The notes under the pieces are model-generated. The model searched no databases, was not told the origin of the DNA, and worked only from the letters and a program-made list of their open reading frames with translations. The position numbers and the translations under genes are program-made. This document shows, in pieces, positions 35,273 through 46,703 of a stretch of DNA of 64,000 nt (within the stretch, counting starts at the first letter, position 1; every line of letters begins with the position of its first letter). Source of the stretch: Serpula lacrymans var. lacrymans S7.9 (taxonomy: Eukaryota; Basidiomycota; Agaricomycetes; Boletales; Serpulaceae); assembly GCF_000218685.1 (NCBI RefSeq), contig NW_006763292.1, forward strand, positions 2,867,909 through 2,931,908, given 5' to 3'.

Positions 35273-36139
35273 ATTGTTATTGTTATATATTAACTCATGT
35301 ATTTTGGGCTTATTCAAATTATTGCGATCCATTGTATGGTGTCGCGCACATTCTCGCAAGTCCCGACTTTCACCGCAGTGTATTCCGTTGTAGCATTACT
35401 TTACATATCACACTCTTTAGCCTCTATTTGATCAGCCAGTACTCTTGAGGATGATGTGGAGATACGGTATCGTGAGATTAGATAGGCTACCAGGAAAGCA
35501 CAAGTGCGCGCTCGTGCTCGTGCCGGTATCTCAAGCTTACAGTTGTTCTCCGAGCGACAGTAGATCTCTAAGGGGTGCTGAACGAATAAAGCGGACCCTG
35601 AAATGAGATTGAGTCATGTGGGCAATCTGGATATAATATATAATATTAACTATGCGCCCTATGCGTCAGCCTCAGTCTCCAGATTCCCGAGTCCATCTGA
35701 ATAATTTGAATTCATTTGGATGATTCATGTGTGCTTCATCGAAATACAGTAGTGTCCACCTTGGAAGCCACTTCGTAGATCTATTGTACTGGGATCAGCT
35801 CAGATTCAGCTGTAAGCTCGGTGTCGAGAGACCAGCACTTGGCACCAGGCGCAAGTCTATTAATAAGTATATTTCGACTTCGACTCGGACTTCGATAAAG
35901 ACCTCCATAAATGGAAGTGTCGAGCATCCTCTCAGCTCGACCGTTTATCGCTGACCCTTGAAGCTTGAAGTTCAAAGAAGTAATGTACCATACTTGCAGC
36001 AAAACGAATCTATTGAGCCCAAATGCTATCCAAGACAGTCATAATATATTAAATTACTTGTGATGATCAGAAGTACAGAGTAATATCTACACCAGCAATA
36101 CCCTTTTGCAACACAGAATGCAACCCTATGGACAATGAT
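35273..36139. other. Intergenic between convergent P450-1 and P450-2
   Basis: The 3' flanks of two convergent genes. No ORF with a recognisable domain and no repeat ends were found. Confidence 0.6.
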
Positions 36140-38204
36140 TTATGCTCGGCGCTCGTAGCCCATCCTCACAGGCTTTAGAGGCATAAACCTCTGCCAATCG
36201 TTCCTGTCAGGCTCAGGGTCCGAGCGAAGCAGTTCTCCTGACTTATCCATGGAAGAGAAATTGTATGAGGCAATGCAAAGAGCCTACGAGGGAGGGTAGA
36301 TGTGATTAATGTTGGGTTCCTTAGATCTTTATGACGCTGAATGTATACGTACAATTATAGTCTTGATCTCCAGTTTCGCCATTCGCATGCCTGTGCATGG
36401 GAATCGCGCAACTCCCCAGCCCAAGAAAGGATAAGTCGTCTTCTTCTCAGAGTCGTTGTCCACCCATCTGTTCGGGTTCCACGTCTCGGGGTCAGGATAG
36501 ATTTCAGGGTTGAGATGTATATCGTGGATGAAGTATGCCAAGAAATCGCCTTGAGCGATCTGTAGTAGATATCAATTAAGTCAAAAGGCTGCCAACAAAA
36601 GAGTGTAGTGTATTATGCGAACCTTCACACCGTCGGCCATGACAGGATCGTTGATGTTACGACGCAGAGCGATGATAGCAAAGACCAAACGAATAGTTTC
36701 CTTGATAACGAGTTCCAAAACAGGCATTTCACTCTCCCAAGTGTCCAAGGGAACGTGAGTGAGCTGTTCGACCAGTGAGCCAGTCATACCAGTGTTGTGG
36801 GCGGCTTTCTGGAGCTCTTCCATTACTGCCTTGTTCTGATCAGCATGGGTAGAAAGCTTGTTGTACAGATAATCACATCAGTATTGCAAAAGGAGGACTA
36901 TCAAGCTGGTAGCTCACATAAACCAAAGCCCAGGCAGCTATGGCGGCAGTGTTAACAGAGCCAGCGAAGAGAATCTTGAATGTATACTGTAAAAATTAAG
37001 TGAGTTAAGAGGACCGAGTTTGATAGCAAAGACTAATCCTACCTGAATGATGTCAGCGTCACGGTCACCAAGGTCAATCTGATACTGCATAGGATCATTC
37101 TCCCGTCTGCCTGTTTTCTTCCTCTCGTTAATGACGTTGGTGATGATATCAGCCAGTTCCTCGGTAGCTTTAGCAGCAGCTCTCTTCTGCCTCGTGCGTA
37201 ACCATGGGACAAGGTTAGTGCTGATAATATTTATATTTAGCCAATAAACGAGACCAACACAATAACAAAAGCTCACAAAGAGTTGGCGGAGTCTTCGATG
37301 GTCCAGTAAAGTCCACGAACGTGATCCCGGAGTTTATCGTTATCCGCGAATTCGGTGCATACAAGGAGACGACAAGTCAGTTTGAATACGAACTATATTT
37401 CTAGGTCATTAAAAGTGTATGTGATACCAAAGACAAAAACGAACCTCATAAACCCTTTGATAAGGGTCCATCTCGCCCGTCTTGCCCCATTTGCTGAGTT
37501 CACCAGTTATCTCGCTAACTATGGTTGGAAGGACTGGTCAAACCAGAAGCATCAGAATCACAATAATTACGTCAAATCGGGGACCATACCATCTGTAAGG
37601 TACTCGCGACGGATGAAATAGAGAAGACGTTCTTTGAGTTTACTATTGTCAAGCTCGATTTTCTCTCCCAGCTTAGAGGTCGTGGGGAACTGAAGTGACA
37701 GTCAAAACTGAGTATATCATAATGATATGAATAATTGATCCTTACCCCGCCCCGCAGGAAAAGGTATCCTTGATATAGACTGAGGTTCTTATCACCAAAG
37801 AAAAGCTGATGTATGCAGACGATGAGTTATAACGTCAGGATGATACTAGGTGCAATAAGTACCTTGCGCCCGGTTTCGCCATGCAATACATTCACTGTGT
37901 GTCCCACAGTGTGGAAATCGTATATACCACCGCGCTGTGGGTCTTTGTTCTGCTTGCGAAGCTTTTGCTGAGCTATTTTGAGGGTGGTGTCCATAAAGTC
38001 ATGACGAGCCGTAAAGAAGGCCAAATGTCCAAAGAAAGGTGTATGGCGAAGAACATGTTTAGTTGAACCAGAGATCCAAAAGTGGGAGAGAGCGATGAGC
38101 ACAATAGACGCTACAATTGTCCCAGAGCCGAACACAAATGCAGAAGACTGTTGCGGTATCTGGTCAAGTATATGGGAGACGTTCGAACTGATATAGGACG
38201 ACAT
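36140..38204 (-). CDS. Cytochrome P450 (P450-2)
   Basis: Multi-exon P450 on the minus strand. The start chosen is the ATG at 38204 (MSSYISSNVSHIL), which precedes the membrane segment FVFGSGTIVASIVLIALSHF; an in-frame ATG 33 codons upstream would add a His/Ile-rich leader and is less likely. Then come HTPFFGHLAFF, FHTVGHTVNVLHGETGRK, LFFGDKNLSLYQGYLFLRGG, LLVCTEFADNDKLRDHVRGL and TRQKRAAAKATEELADII. The I-helix is ILFAGSVNTAAIAAW, with Asn-Thr replacing the acid-alcohol pair. ExxR is IKETIRLVF, the PERF-like region is WNPNRWV, and the haem loop is FLGWGVARFPCTGMRMA. The C-terminus ends LKPVRMGYERRA with TAA at 36140-36142. The FPCTGMRxA loop resembles CYP51-clan-like fungal P450s. It is divergent from the GGPP synthase, sharing a promoter region of 835 bp. 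Confidence 0.88.
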
Positions 38205-39039
38205 CGTTGTCGTTGCTGTAGAAGAGAAGGTAGACTGGGGTGTCAATTTTCCAGCGAGTCCATCGATATATATGTGTATGTGTATCCATCGGTGCGATGT
38301 CAATGTCGCGTATCCCGTGCGGAGCCTAGTCTAGATGTCCTTTGATCCTCTGCGGTGGCATACTAATGTGTGATCCGTGATGCGTCACACCACAATTTGG
38401 GCTCAGCGGCAATCACCCCCAACAGGTTTATCCAAACTTCATTCGAAATGGGTGTCACCGCACAATAATGCTCGATTAGCCTCGATAGTTCCTGACACTT
38501 TCTTGTTCTAGCTCAAAGCTCAGATCCCTGTAATTGGTATACTAAATGGTTAGCGTATCTAGGAAAGGCTCATTGGTAATGCCTTATGGCCTCTGAGATC
38601 TGGCGATTGACAGTTCTCCCAAGTGAGGCGCAAAATGCAGTATAGTCAGCGGCCGTATACCACCAGTGCATATCCAAGAAGTCGGGGGTTATCGCTGATA
38701 TCTCTCAGAGAGCCTATTGGAGCCATTCGCGGGCGGTTACCTTACCCGCGGCTGAACCGCCCTGGCAGTTGTGAGCTCATCTATCTCTACAGGTCTCCGC
38801 TAACCATATGAGTTTTACATCACTATTGATGCGTGGCTTTAGGTTGCGGACTGGTAGGCACAGCATCCTATACCCATTGACAATCCATGTATGGCTCTTC
38901 TGCATATGAAGATTACTCACACTGTGACACCGTGCAGACTATTAATCGTCAACATTGCGTCTTGATTCTTTCAAAATTTTCTTCTCTTCTCCTGTCTTCT
39001 ATTCTTTCTTCTCTACCATCTTTTACCTGATTTTTTCTT
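38205..39039. promoter_or_regulatory. Shared divergent promoter, P450-2 / GGPP synthase
   Basis: 835 bp lie between divergent start codons. It contains CGGCCG at 38650-38655 and pyrimidine-rich runs just before the GGPPS ATG (38965-39035), typical of fungal transcription starts. No ORF of note. Confidence 0.5.
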
Positions 39040-40372
39040 ATGAGCCTAAGTGCATACCGTACATCCGCGTCCATGGCCGTAGCACAGTTAGCTGATCGTC
39101 GCAGTTACAACGGAATCCTCAGTGGTCTTGTCAGCTACTTCTCCGACGCCGCATCAACGATGGAAGAAACGTCATACGACTTCTCCAAGCCTCTTGTCCC
39201 CGTGAATGTCTCCTTCGACTATATAGATGGCAAGACAGAGATCACGTTGAATGACGAGGCTAGTATCTCTCTCGTCGTCGTTCGTGTCGTTGTCATTTAC
39301 ACATCTCCAACAGGAAAAACTTCTCGAGCCATTCACATATTACCGACATGTTCTCTCAGGAAAAGGCCTTAGAAAGGCTCTTCTAAATGCTTTCAACCAC
39401 CACTTGGGACTTCCACAAGTCTGGATCGACGGTATTGTATCCATTATTGAAGACTTGCACAACTCCTCGCTTTTGTATGTACACTGATATTTTTCACGTT
39501 ACGTTACTAATTTAACTTCTGATAGGATTGACGATATCGAGGATGGATCGCCTCTTCGTCGAGGTTCTCCCACAGCCCACATCAAATATGGGGTTGCTCC
39601 TGCTATAAATTCAGGGAACTACGTGTACTTCTTGACGATGGCCAAGGCGGCTGCTCTTGCCTCAGAACACGGTGCTGATAGCTCCGAGATGACCCGTGTT
39701 TTCATCGACGAAATGCTAGAGCTACACCGTGGTCAAGGAATGGAGATTTGGTGGAGACAGAACAGAGTTTGTCCCACCGTTGAGCAATATCTGCTCATGG
39801 CCGAGCGGAGTAAGTTCTTCCCATGCGCTTACTCATTCCTTAGCAAAGTGCTCATTCTTCCTCCTTTCGCAGAGACTGCTGGTCTTCTCAGACTCGGTGT
39901 TCGGCTTATGCAGTGTCACCCAAAATCTCCTGCGAAAGTCGACCTATCATCGCTTGCAGTACAGATCGGCGTTTACTATCAAATCCGTGACGATTACATC
40001 AACTTAGCTTCAACGAACTACACAAGCCAAAAGGGCTTCGCTGAGGACATTAGTGAGGGGAAGTACGGCTTCCCAATGATACATTCATTGATGGCCGCCC
40101 CAAATTCTGGTCTTGCTCGTACGAACACATTTCTCATAACAATGATCTATCCCTAACGTTGTGTATTTCCAGAAATTCTTGACCAGAAGCCCGAGGCTAT
40201 CCCTATGAAGCGGAAGGCCATTGACATCATTCGCCGGACCGGTTCTTTCGAGGCAACAGTCGAGTGCCTGGTGCAACTTCGACAGCGGTTACAAGATACC
40301 CTAGTGGCGGCTGGTCGCAATCCAGGGCTTGAGCGCTTTCTTGCAGAGTTGTCTATAGAACATATCGAGTAG
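39040..40372 (+). CDS. Geranylgeranyl diphosphate synthase
   Basis: Class I trans-prenyltransferase that condenses FPP or DMAPP with IPP to GGPP, the cyclase substrate. 369 residues in five exons: 39040-39258, 39314-39474, 39526-39809, 39873-40118 and 40173-40372. Typical landmarks follow: EKLLEPFTYYRHVLSGKGLR, HNSSLLIDDIEDGSPLRRG (first Asp-rich motif DDIED with the RRG substrate-binding pair), GNYVYFLTMAKA, HRGQGMEIWWR, then GVYYQIRDDYINLAS (second Asp-rich motif DDYIN) and FAEDISEGKYGFPMIH. The 73-residue N-terminal extension before the prenyltransferase core is Ser-rich. Intron 1 appears to use a GC donor (GAG then GCTAGT); GT donors nearby do not restore the frame in a sensible way. As a second, cluster-resident copy it would secure precursor supply for the pathway. 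Confidence 0.93.
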
Positions 40373-41007
40373 TTAGCTAGGCATTGCATTTAGGCTTAAG
40401 TTATGATCGGGTATCCATTTATTTATATTGGATGTATCTTGAAGGGGGCACTCTGTAGGCAGGCATGATAGTGATCTTTGCGCGAAGGGAATTGTTTTTT
40501 TTAACTTGATGTAAGATTTCATGTGGCCCTAGAGACAAACAGACAGAACGTGTATATGTATGTAAGAGTAGAATGCCAAAATGATTCACAGATTCATTGA
40601 TCCATCACTGGGTGGTAACGTGAACGAAGCCGGAAATAACAACTCGAGGTTACCTTGATATCATATTATCGTTATCCCTCGACTATACCCGAGATGATTT
40701 GAGGCGAGCAGTCGCAAGGTAACATTTTATTTGCTACGTGTTATATTCAAGTTTTCACAGCTAATACCTACAAATGAATTCTACACTAACTCAAATACAT
40801 TTTGTTATCGAGTAATAGCAACTGAATATTCCTTCGCAAATGTTTATTATAGAGAATATTGAGTGGGGGGTGTATGAATCTTGGACCAATTACAGATTGT
40901 ATAAATATCAAAATACTTTAAAGAGGTGATTTCTGATCGCTGTGCACGATAAGCCAGCGGGGGCCAACAGCCGACTCATGGCGGTGGGTCTTGCCTTCCA
41001 TAAAACT
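40373..41007. other. Intergenic between convergent GGPPS and P450-3
   Basis: 3' flanks of convergent genes; AT-rich, no gene or repeat ends seen. Confidence 0.6.
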
Positions 41008-43619
41008 TCAAGCATTTTCTGCTTCCTCCATCTTGACCCACATTCCTCCCTATTAGGCAATAAACATCAGCCTTACGAGTCTACAGTGCCAAGCATAAGA
41101 AACCAGCGATACTTACCACAGAGTACAAAGTTAGAGTGGCTTTGGGCCGGAACTTCTCTATGCCCTTTCGACCGCCAGCTGTAGCCCATTCGGCGGGAGG
41201 GCGACATTCAGGAGATTGAGCATCAAGATCAAGTGTGATCGATGAGAAATTTTGCAGCAGACGAATGAGCATGAAAGACATCTCGTTGTACGCGAACTGT
41301 GAGTGGGTATCGCATAGTCAGTGTACGACAACAAAAAAAAGGTTGCACAAAAACTGACTTGCTGGCCAAGACAAATACGTGGTCCTGCATTGAATGGCAA
41401 GAAGATAAACGGGTTGGGTATCAAATACTTCCTCAGCCGGTCGTCGAGGAACCGATCAGGGTCAAATTCATCAGCTATCACAAGGGTTCAATTTCTGGCC
41501 GACAAAATGTAGGTATCGTCACTCACCGTCTGGACCCCATAAATCAGGCCTGCGATGCATGAGCAGGACGGAATAAGCAACGCTAAATGTTTTTTATAAG
41601 ACTACCAGATGCACAAAGGGAAAAATATCCACGAACGTAGTCTTGGCGGGAATGAATAGTGGCTTTTCCCCAGGGTTCGGTGAAGACAACGTAGTATCAT
41701 TGATACTTTCGCTATATGCATTAAACAAGAATTCAGTAAGGCAAAAACAAGCAATAAACAACAAGATCACTGACCGCACATTGGCGGGACTGAAAGGTTG
41801 ACGTGTGATGTGAGACATATCTTTTTATTGTTTGAATATTACTTACACTGCAGGAAAAAGTCTCAATGTTTCTGAAGATAATAAAGGTAAGCTTCAGCTA
41901 AATAATTGCATGTGACGCTTTACCATTCAGGACTGCGCGAATATACTTCATATCCCTAATATCGTCATAGGTGGGCCTTCGGCTGGGTCCAATCTTCGCT
42001 AGTACCTCCTCCCGAAGACGGGTAAGAACATGCGGGTGCATTGCAAGCAAATAGATGGCAGAAGTCAAGGTCGAAGCAGTCTAAACGAAGAACGATTGAT
42101 ATTGACATCAGGAGACTGTGGCGTGACATACCGTGTCTCGACCAGCAAGAAGGATGTTGAGCACTTCATCTCTCAGTAAAATGATGTCTATAACGGGGGT
42201 ATTTAAAATTCTCAACATCCACGTCGACAAAAATGTCTTCCTTACCTGTGGTCTGGTGCACAAGATGTCCCAGAAGTGTTTCTTCGTCCTGAAACACGTC
42301 TTTGTCGGCATCAGAAGACGATTGGTGCTTTTGAATAGCTTCCTTCAAGATCGGCTCCAAAAATTCATTAACAATCTGCATGGGCCCTGCCGTTCTGTCT
42401 CCAAATAATTCCAGCAGAGGCCATGTCTGGCCGACTGTCAAGCGCTTGGCGATGCCATGTTGGGCCTCTAAAAATGCGCGCGCGAACCGCTCCGAGGAAC
42501 TGTTGTCGGGAAGTTCTGCTTTGTCAACATTATAAGGACACGGTAGTGCAGCGAAAAGTGTGTCGACGCAGTGTCCGAACAAAAATTCAGTGGCCGAATC
42601 CAAAGTAAATCGCGAAATTACATCCTTATTCCGCGGTGAACAGTATTATTACAAGAGAGCTAACGATGAAATAAACAAACACACACCTGGAAATCAATAG
42701 CGTGGCCGAGATTGAATCGCTCTTTCATCAAGGAAATTGTTTTGTCCGTATGCCGGTCAAATATATCAAAATGGCTAATCTTATCGTGATTGAAGAACGG
42801 ACGAGTCACGGCACGGTGAAACCTGAAGCAAATGTCGTTAGCCAGTGCCCATTGCCTACGGGGCAGAGTCCTTACTTCCATGTTTCTCCTGAGAATCATT
42901 AATTAGAAGTTATGGCTGTCATATATGGTGATTTACTCACCATCAGAGTTGAATACGCCAGTGCCTAAGACGGATTGAGCTGTTGCACGGAAGTTGTCCC
43001 CTATTTATGATCACCGTTAACATGATGGGAAACCAATGAAGAACGTTCGCACCTTTCCAGTAGTTGTTGAACTCAGTAGCAAGGATCGACTACATTCAGA
43101 TCGTCAAAGCGATGCATGGATGTTTATGAATACTACTCGCCTTGATATGATTTGGCTCCGTTGTCATGATGATATCCTCCCATAGTAAGTTCAGGTTGAT
43201 GGTTGGTCCGTATGTGACCATATAGTCATACATGACCTGGCCTGAGCGGGGAAATGGCATGGTGAAGTCACAGCTTGATACGACCTAGATACGAACATAC
43301 CATTATAATCATGCTCACTTCTTTTCATAATCGTTGTTAACACGTCTATGTTCCCAATCCGTTTCCCTTCAACACACGGGACTGCTCGTGCGCCCAGTAT
43401 CATAGCTCTTCTACGACGGGAGCGCTGAGTCCAAGCCACGCGAACGGCGAACGCGATCGGAGTACCACCAACGAAGAAAGCCAATATCGCCCATAACGGG
43501 AGAGAGGGGTCGTAGAATGAAAAGATACGTGAGACAGCAATGAAGAGACCAACAGCAGGAACGACGAAGGAGAAAAACCAGCGGATGAGCAATACCACAC
43601 CTGGTGTCTTCCACGACAT
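41008..43619 (-). CDS. Cytochrome P450 (P450-3), CYP52/CYP63-like type
   Basis: Intron-rich P450 starting at 43619 ([11 protein letters not shown]) with two N-terminal hydrophobic segments ([31 protein letters not shown]) and a basic stretch RSRRRRA. Exons then give [74 protein letters not shown]-helix [20 protein letters not shown] (canonical AGxDT), Exx[12 protein letters not shown], a 15-nt micro-exon (41775-41789), the PERF region [12 protein letters not shown], and the haem loop [12 protein letters not shown] then [17 protein letters not shown]. It ends [13 protein letters not shown] with TGA at 41008-41010. The FNAGPRxCLGQQFAxxE loop is characteristic of the CYP52 clan (alkane/fatty-acid hydroxylases and the basidiomycete CYP63 group). 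A terminal-carbon or ring hydroxylation in the cluster is plausible but unproven. Confidence 0.9.
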
Positions 43620-44143
43620 GTCAGTACCGGATTGAATTAGTTGTTCAAGTTGCTGCTACAGCGCTACTGGGATGCAAGAGCCACCTACAGCGATATGATA
43701 TGGTAGGAGTTTCCGACATAAACCTAGATGTCATAACATTTTATATCATTTCTGAGTTCAGGTTACTACGATTGATGGGGTGCAGATTTCGTCTGATTCG
43801 TCCCGTACATAGTAAGCATAACCGTGCCGCCTAGCGCTGCCTCGAAAGGACAGTGACGGTTGTCCGAGTCTCTCCGCAGACAAGGGAGAAAGACATTATC
43901 CGAAACACAGAGTCAGCGTCAGAATTTGATTTTCTCACGATTAAGTCTGCATGACATTTGCTTATACACCAGCCGTTCGAGTGCGTCACTGGTAGACGGT
44001 ATTGATCCGTATTTCAGGAGGTCATCCGTATGTTTTCCAGACTTTTCTCGCTCGAAATGTTGGATTTTGTCTTTTTGCATAAAACAAGATATTACATTGA
44101 TGCCTGTTGGCTCCCCTGATACTAATAACTCAATTAATTCCAT
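43620..44143. other. Intergenic between P450-4 stop and P450-3 start
   Basis: 524 bp between two minus-strand P450s. It must hold the P450-3 promoter and the P450-4 terminator. ORFs seen in it have no recognisable domain. No CGGCCG motif is present here, unlike the other cluster promoter regions. Confidence 0.55.
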
Positions 44144-46703
44144 CTATCCTTGTACTCGTTCGACAAATAGCGGCATCTCCACGGAAAGCTCCTCCCCTTT
44201 CATCACCGCCGGGACCATCACTAGCTGCATGCGTTTCAAGACATCGCATTGAGGGGGATGGAAGACAAAGTTCCGGATAAGCTCAAACAACATCACCTGC
44301 GACTCGAGAATCCTATCAAAATAGGACTTAGTTTGTTATCCCACGTCGTTGGAGATATAGCAACACTCACAAGAAACGCCATCTGGAACGTAGAAAACGA
44401 GCACAATAGTTAGTTAGATTGTTCATGGTAGTATAGACAATAGGAGTACTTGCCCTAAACATGCCCTAAGTTGATGTAGTCAGACGTGAAGTTCAACTGA
44501 TCACAGATTACACAAAACTCACTTGGGTCCAGCGATAAAATTGAACAAGCCTGCATAGACACTAGGCGCAAGCTTGCCTTGGGTAGGAGTATACCAACGT
44601 TCAGGGACGAATTCATCGGCATTTGGCCCGAAAATAGCTTTGGAGAAATTATAGGAAATGATATCAGCATAAATGACCGTGCCCTTGGGACAAGGAATCT
44701 CCGACACTGTGGAGCCATCCTTCAGTACGAGAGGTCGTGATAGATTCAGGACTGTATCTGATGTTGCCATCTTCTCGTTGAAATGCACTACGGGATAGAA
44801 TCGCATGACTTCCTGTAGAGTTTGACAGGGACAAAAAAAGATAAGACAACGTTATCTCAGCCTGATTCGACGTATCCAGGAAGAAAGTGACAAACCTTGA
44901 TGAAAGCGTCAAATAGAGGCATAGATTTCGATGAGAAGATATTCGAGTCTTGTTCAGCATCATATTGCTGGGCGTTGGCTAGAATTTCTTCTCGAACACG
45001 ATCTTGAAGCTCAGGCTGCATTGCGAGTTGATACAAGGCCCATGATATACTGTGTGACCACTGAATTAGACTGTCCATGGTATGTCTGAGATAACGCACT
45101 CACAAGGCTGCGGATGTTCCTTGAGGATGCAAACATGTAAGTTACACTAGATTACAGGAAGGATAATACGAGTTCCTACCATGACCCGCGAAGAATCTAT
45201 AGGTAGTTAAGCAAAAATATATTAACATGACAACATAGTCACATACATAGAGGTAATCTGCGCTGTCATCTCACTCTCAGTCAAGCGCCACTTGGTATCT
45301 TCATTCAAGTTTGCTTTAACTGCAGTCAAGACCCAAGTAAAAACATCAGCACGCAAGACACGCAAGGCTAAGCCAACGTACGCATAAGAGTAAGCGCGTC
45401 ATTTGAGAGCGTATCGCCATTCTTGATTGCCTCCACTCGATCTTGCACCAGGGCCCGCGCGGCTTCGTTCGCGCTATCTAGGGATTTTGTTACGGCTTGC
45501 ATCAACTTGTTGGGGATTAAGGTGAGAATGTCAATCAGCCAAGAGGGACTGTATCGAATGAAAATGGATACAGCAGACTCTTCTGCTCCCATCGTGTCGC
45601 TTCAAGTATGCGCTTTAGTGATATCCACGAAACAACAAGAGAACTGTCAACTTACAGAAGAGTTTTATAAACATCAGCTAAATTCGATACGCTTTCAGCT
45701 CCTTGCATTCGGCCGACAGCACCAAGTGTCATTCCGAACGCTGCGAGGCCGATCATATCCAAAGCAGATGCTCCTAGCCAGCTACGAAGAATCAGAAACG
45801 AGTAATTTAAATGATGATGAGAACACCTACTCGAAAACATCTATAGCTGCTTTCGCGTCCTTCTTTCCGGATTCTGCCTGTGCATCAGCGAGATTTCCCC
45901 ATGCGTCCACAAGCTGTAAGTATGGACCAGTTTTAATTTGCTAAATACGATAGTGCTATGACCTTACTGCCAAAGCCCCATGTCGGAAGTGGGGAAGCAA
46001 GTTTCTCACGGGCCCTGCATTGAACGCGGGCTACGAAATGTTTTAGAAAAATAGAAAAAACACGATATGAACTCAAGTAAGCACCGACCTGCATAATTCG
46101 CTTTATACGATGATGTGCTTCACCTACGCAATATGATCAATCTTTCCCCATCATAGTGCATCCAATAAACCACGTACCTTCAGATAAGATAATTCCACCT
46201 TTTCCAACCAGTTTTTCGCCAATTGCTGTCATTGAAGGTGGCCGAGCAAATGAATTATTCGTATCATAAACTTTCCACAGTGCAGTCGGGTCAGATATGA
46301 ACAAGCCGTCACCCTAATTAACAGATTAACAAAACAAATATGGATGTTATTCTCCAAAACTTACACTAAAGAAAGGGCCTTTGATGCGGAGCACTGTGTT
46401 TTCGTGGAATTGCTGGCGCCATATCAATGGTAACGAACCAGCACCAGAGGTAGATAGTTCCAATAAGTTTCCTGTCAGGAAGGTTTTGATGAGTACCAAC
46501 TATACTTTACGAATGATAGACGCACCAGCTAAGATGGAAGAGGATGGGGGGCCAGGAATCAAATCAAAGAATGAAGGTCTTCGGAGTCTCCTGTACGCCA
46601 AATGACCTAAAAATGCTGCTCTAAACATACAATGTTAGCATGACGAACTGATATTCTAAGAAGATTCTTACACCAGTCCCGTTAAGATGTAAAATGACGA
46701 CAT
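44144..46703 (-). CDS. Cytochrome P450 (P450-4), intron-dense with micro-exons
   Basis: The P450 starts at 46703 (MSSFYILTGL), joined through an intron to AAFLGHLAYRRLRRPSFFD and the hinge LIPGPPSSSILAGNLLEL. Then: GDGLFISDPTALWKVYDTNN, IGEKLVGKGGIILSEG, HHRIKRIMQPAFNAGPVRNL (helix C WxxHR-type region), LGASALDMIGLAAFGMTLG, I-helix RFFAGHGTSAA leading to ISWALYQLAMQPELQDRV, ExxR KEVMRFYPVVHFNEK, and the PERF region ADEFVPERWYTP. The haem loop FNFIAGPKACLGWRF is assembled from the end of one exon, a 12-nt micro-exon at 44454-44465 carrying the Cys codon, and a second 12-nt micro-exon at 44371-44382. It continues ILESQVMLFELIRNFVF and ends MPLFVERVQG with TAG at 44144-44146. It is divergent from the cyclase. 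Confidence 0.88.
44371..44465 (-). other. Two 12-nt micro-exons encoding the P450-4 haem loop
   Basis: Reading on the minus strand, GGCATGTTTAGG (44454-44465) supplies Ala-Cys-Leu-Gly and ATGGCGTTTCTT (44371-44382) supplies Trp-Arg-Phe-Leu. The intron between them (44383-44453) begins GCAAGT, a GC-AG intron. Reading through without splicing gives a stop within about 13 codons, so splicing is required. Confidence 0.7.
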
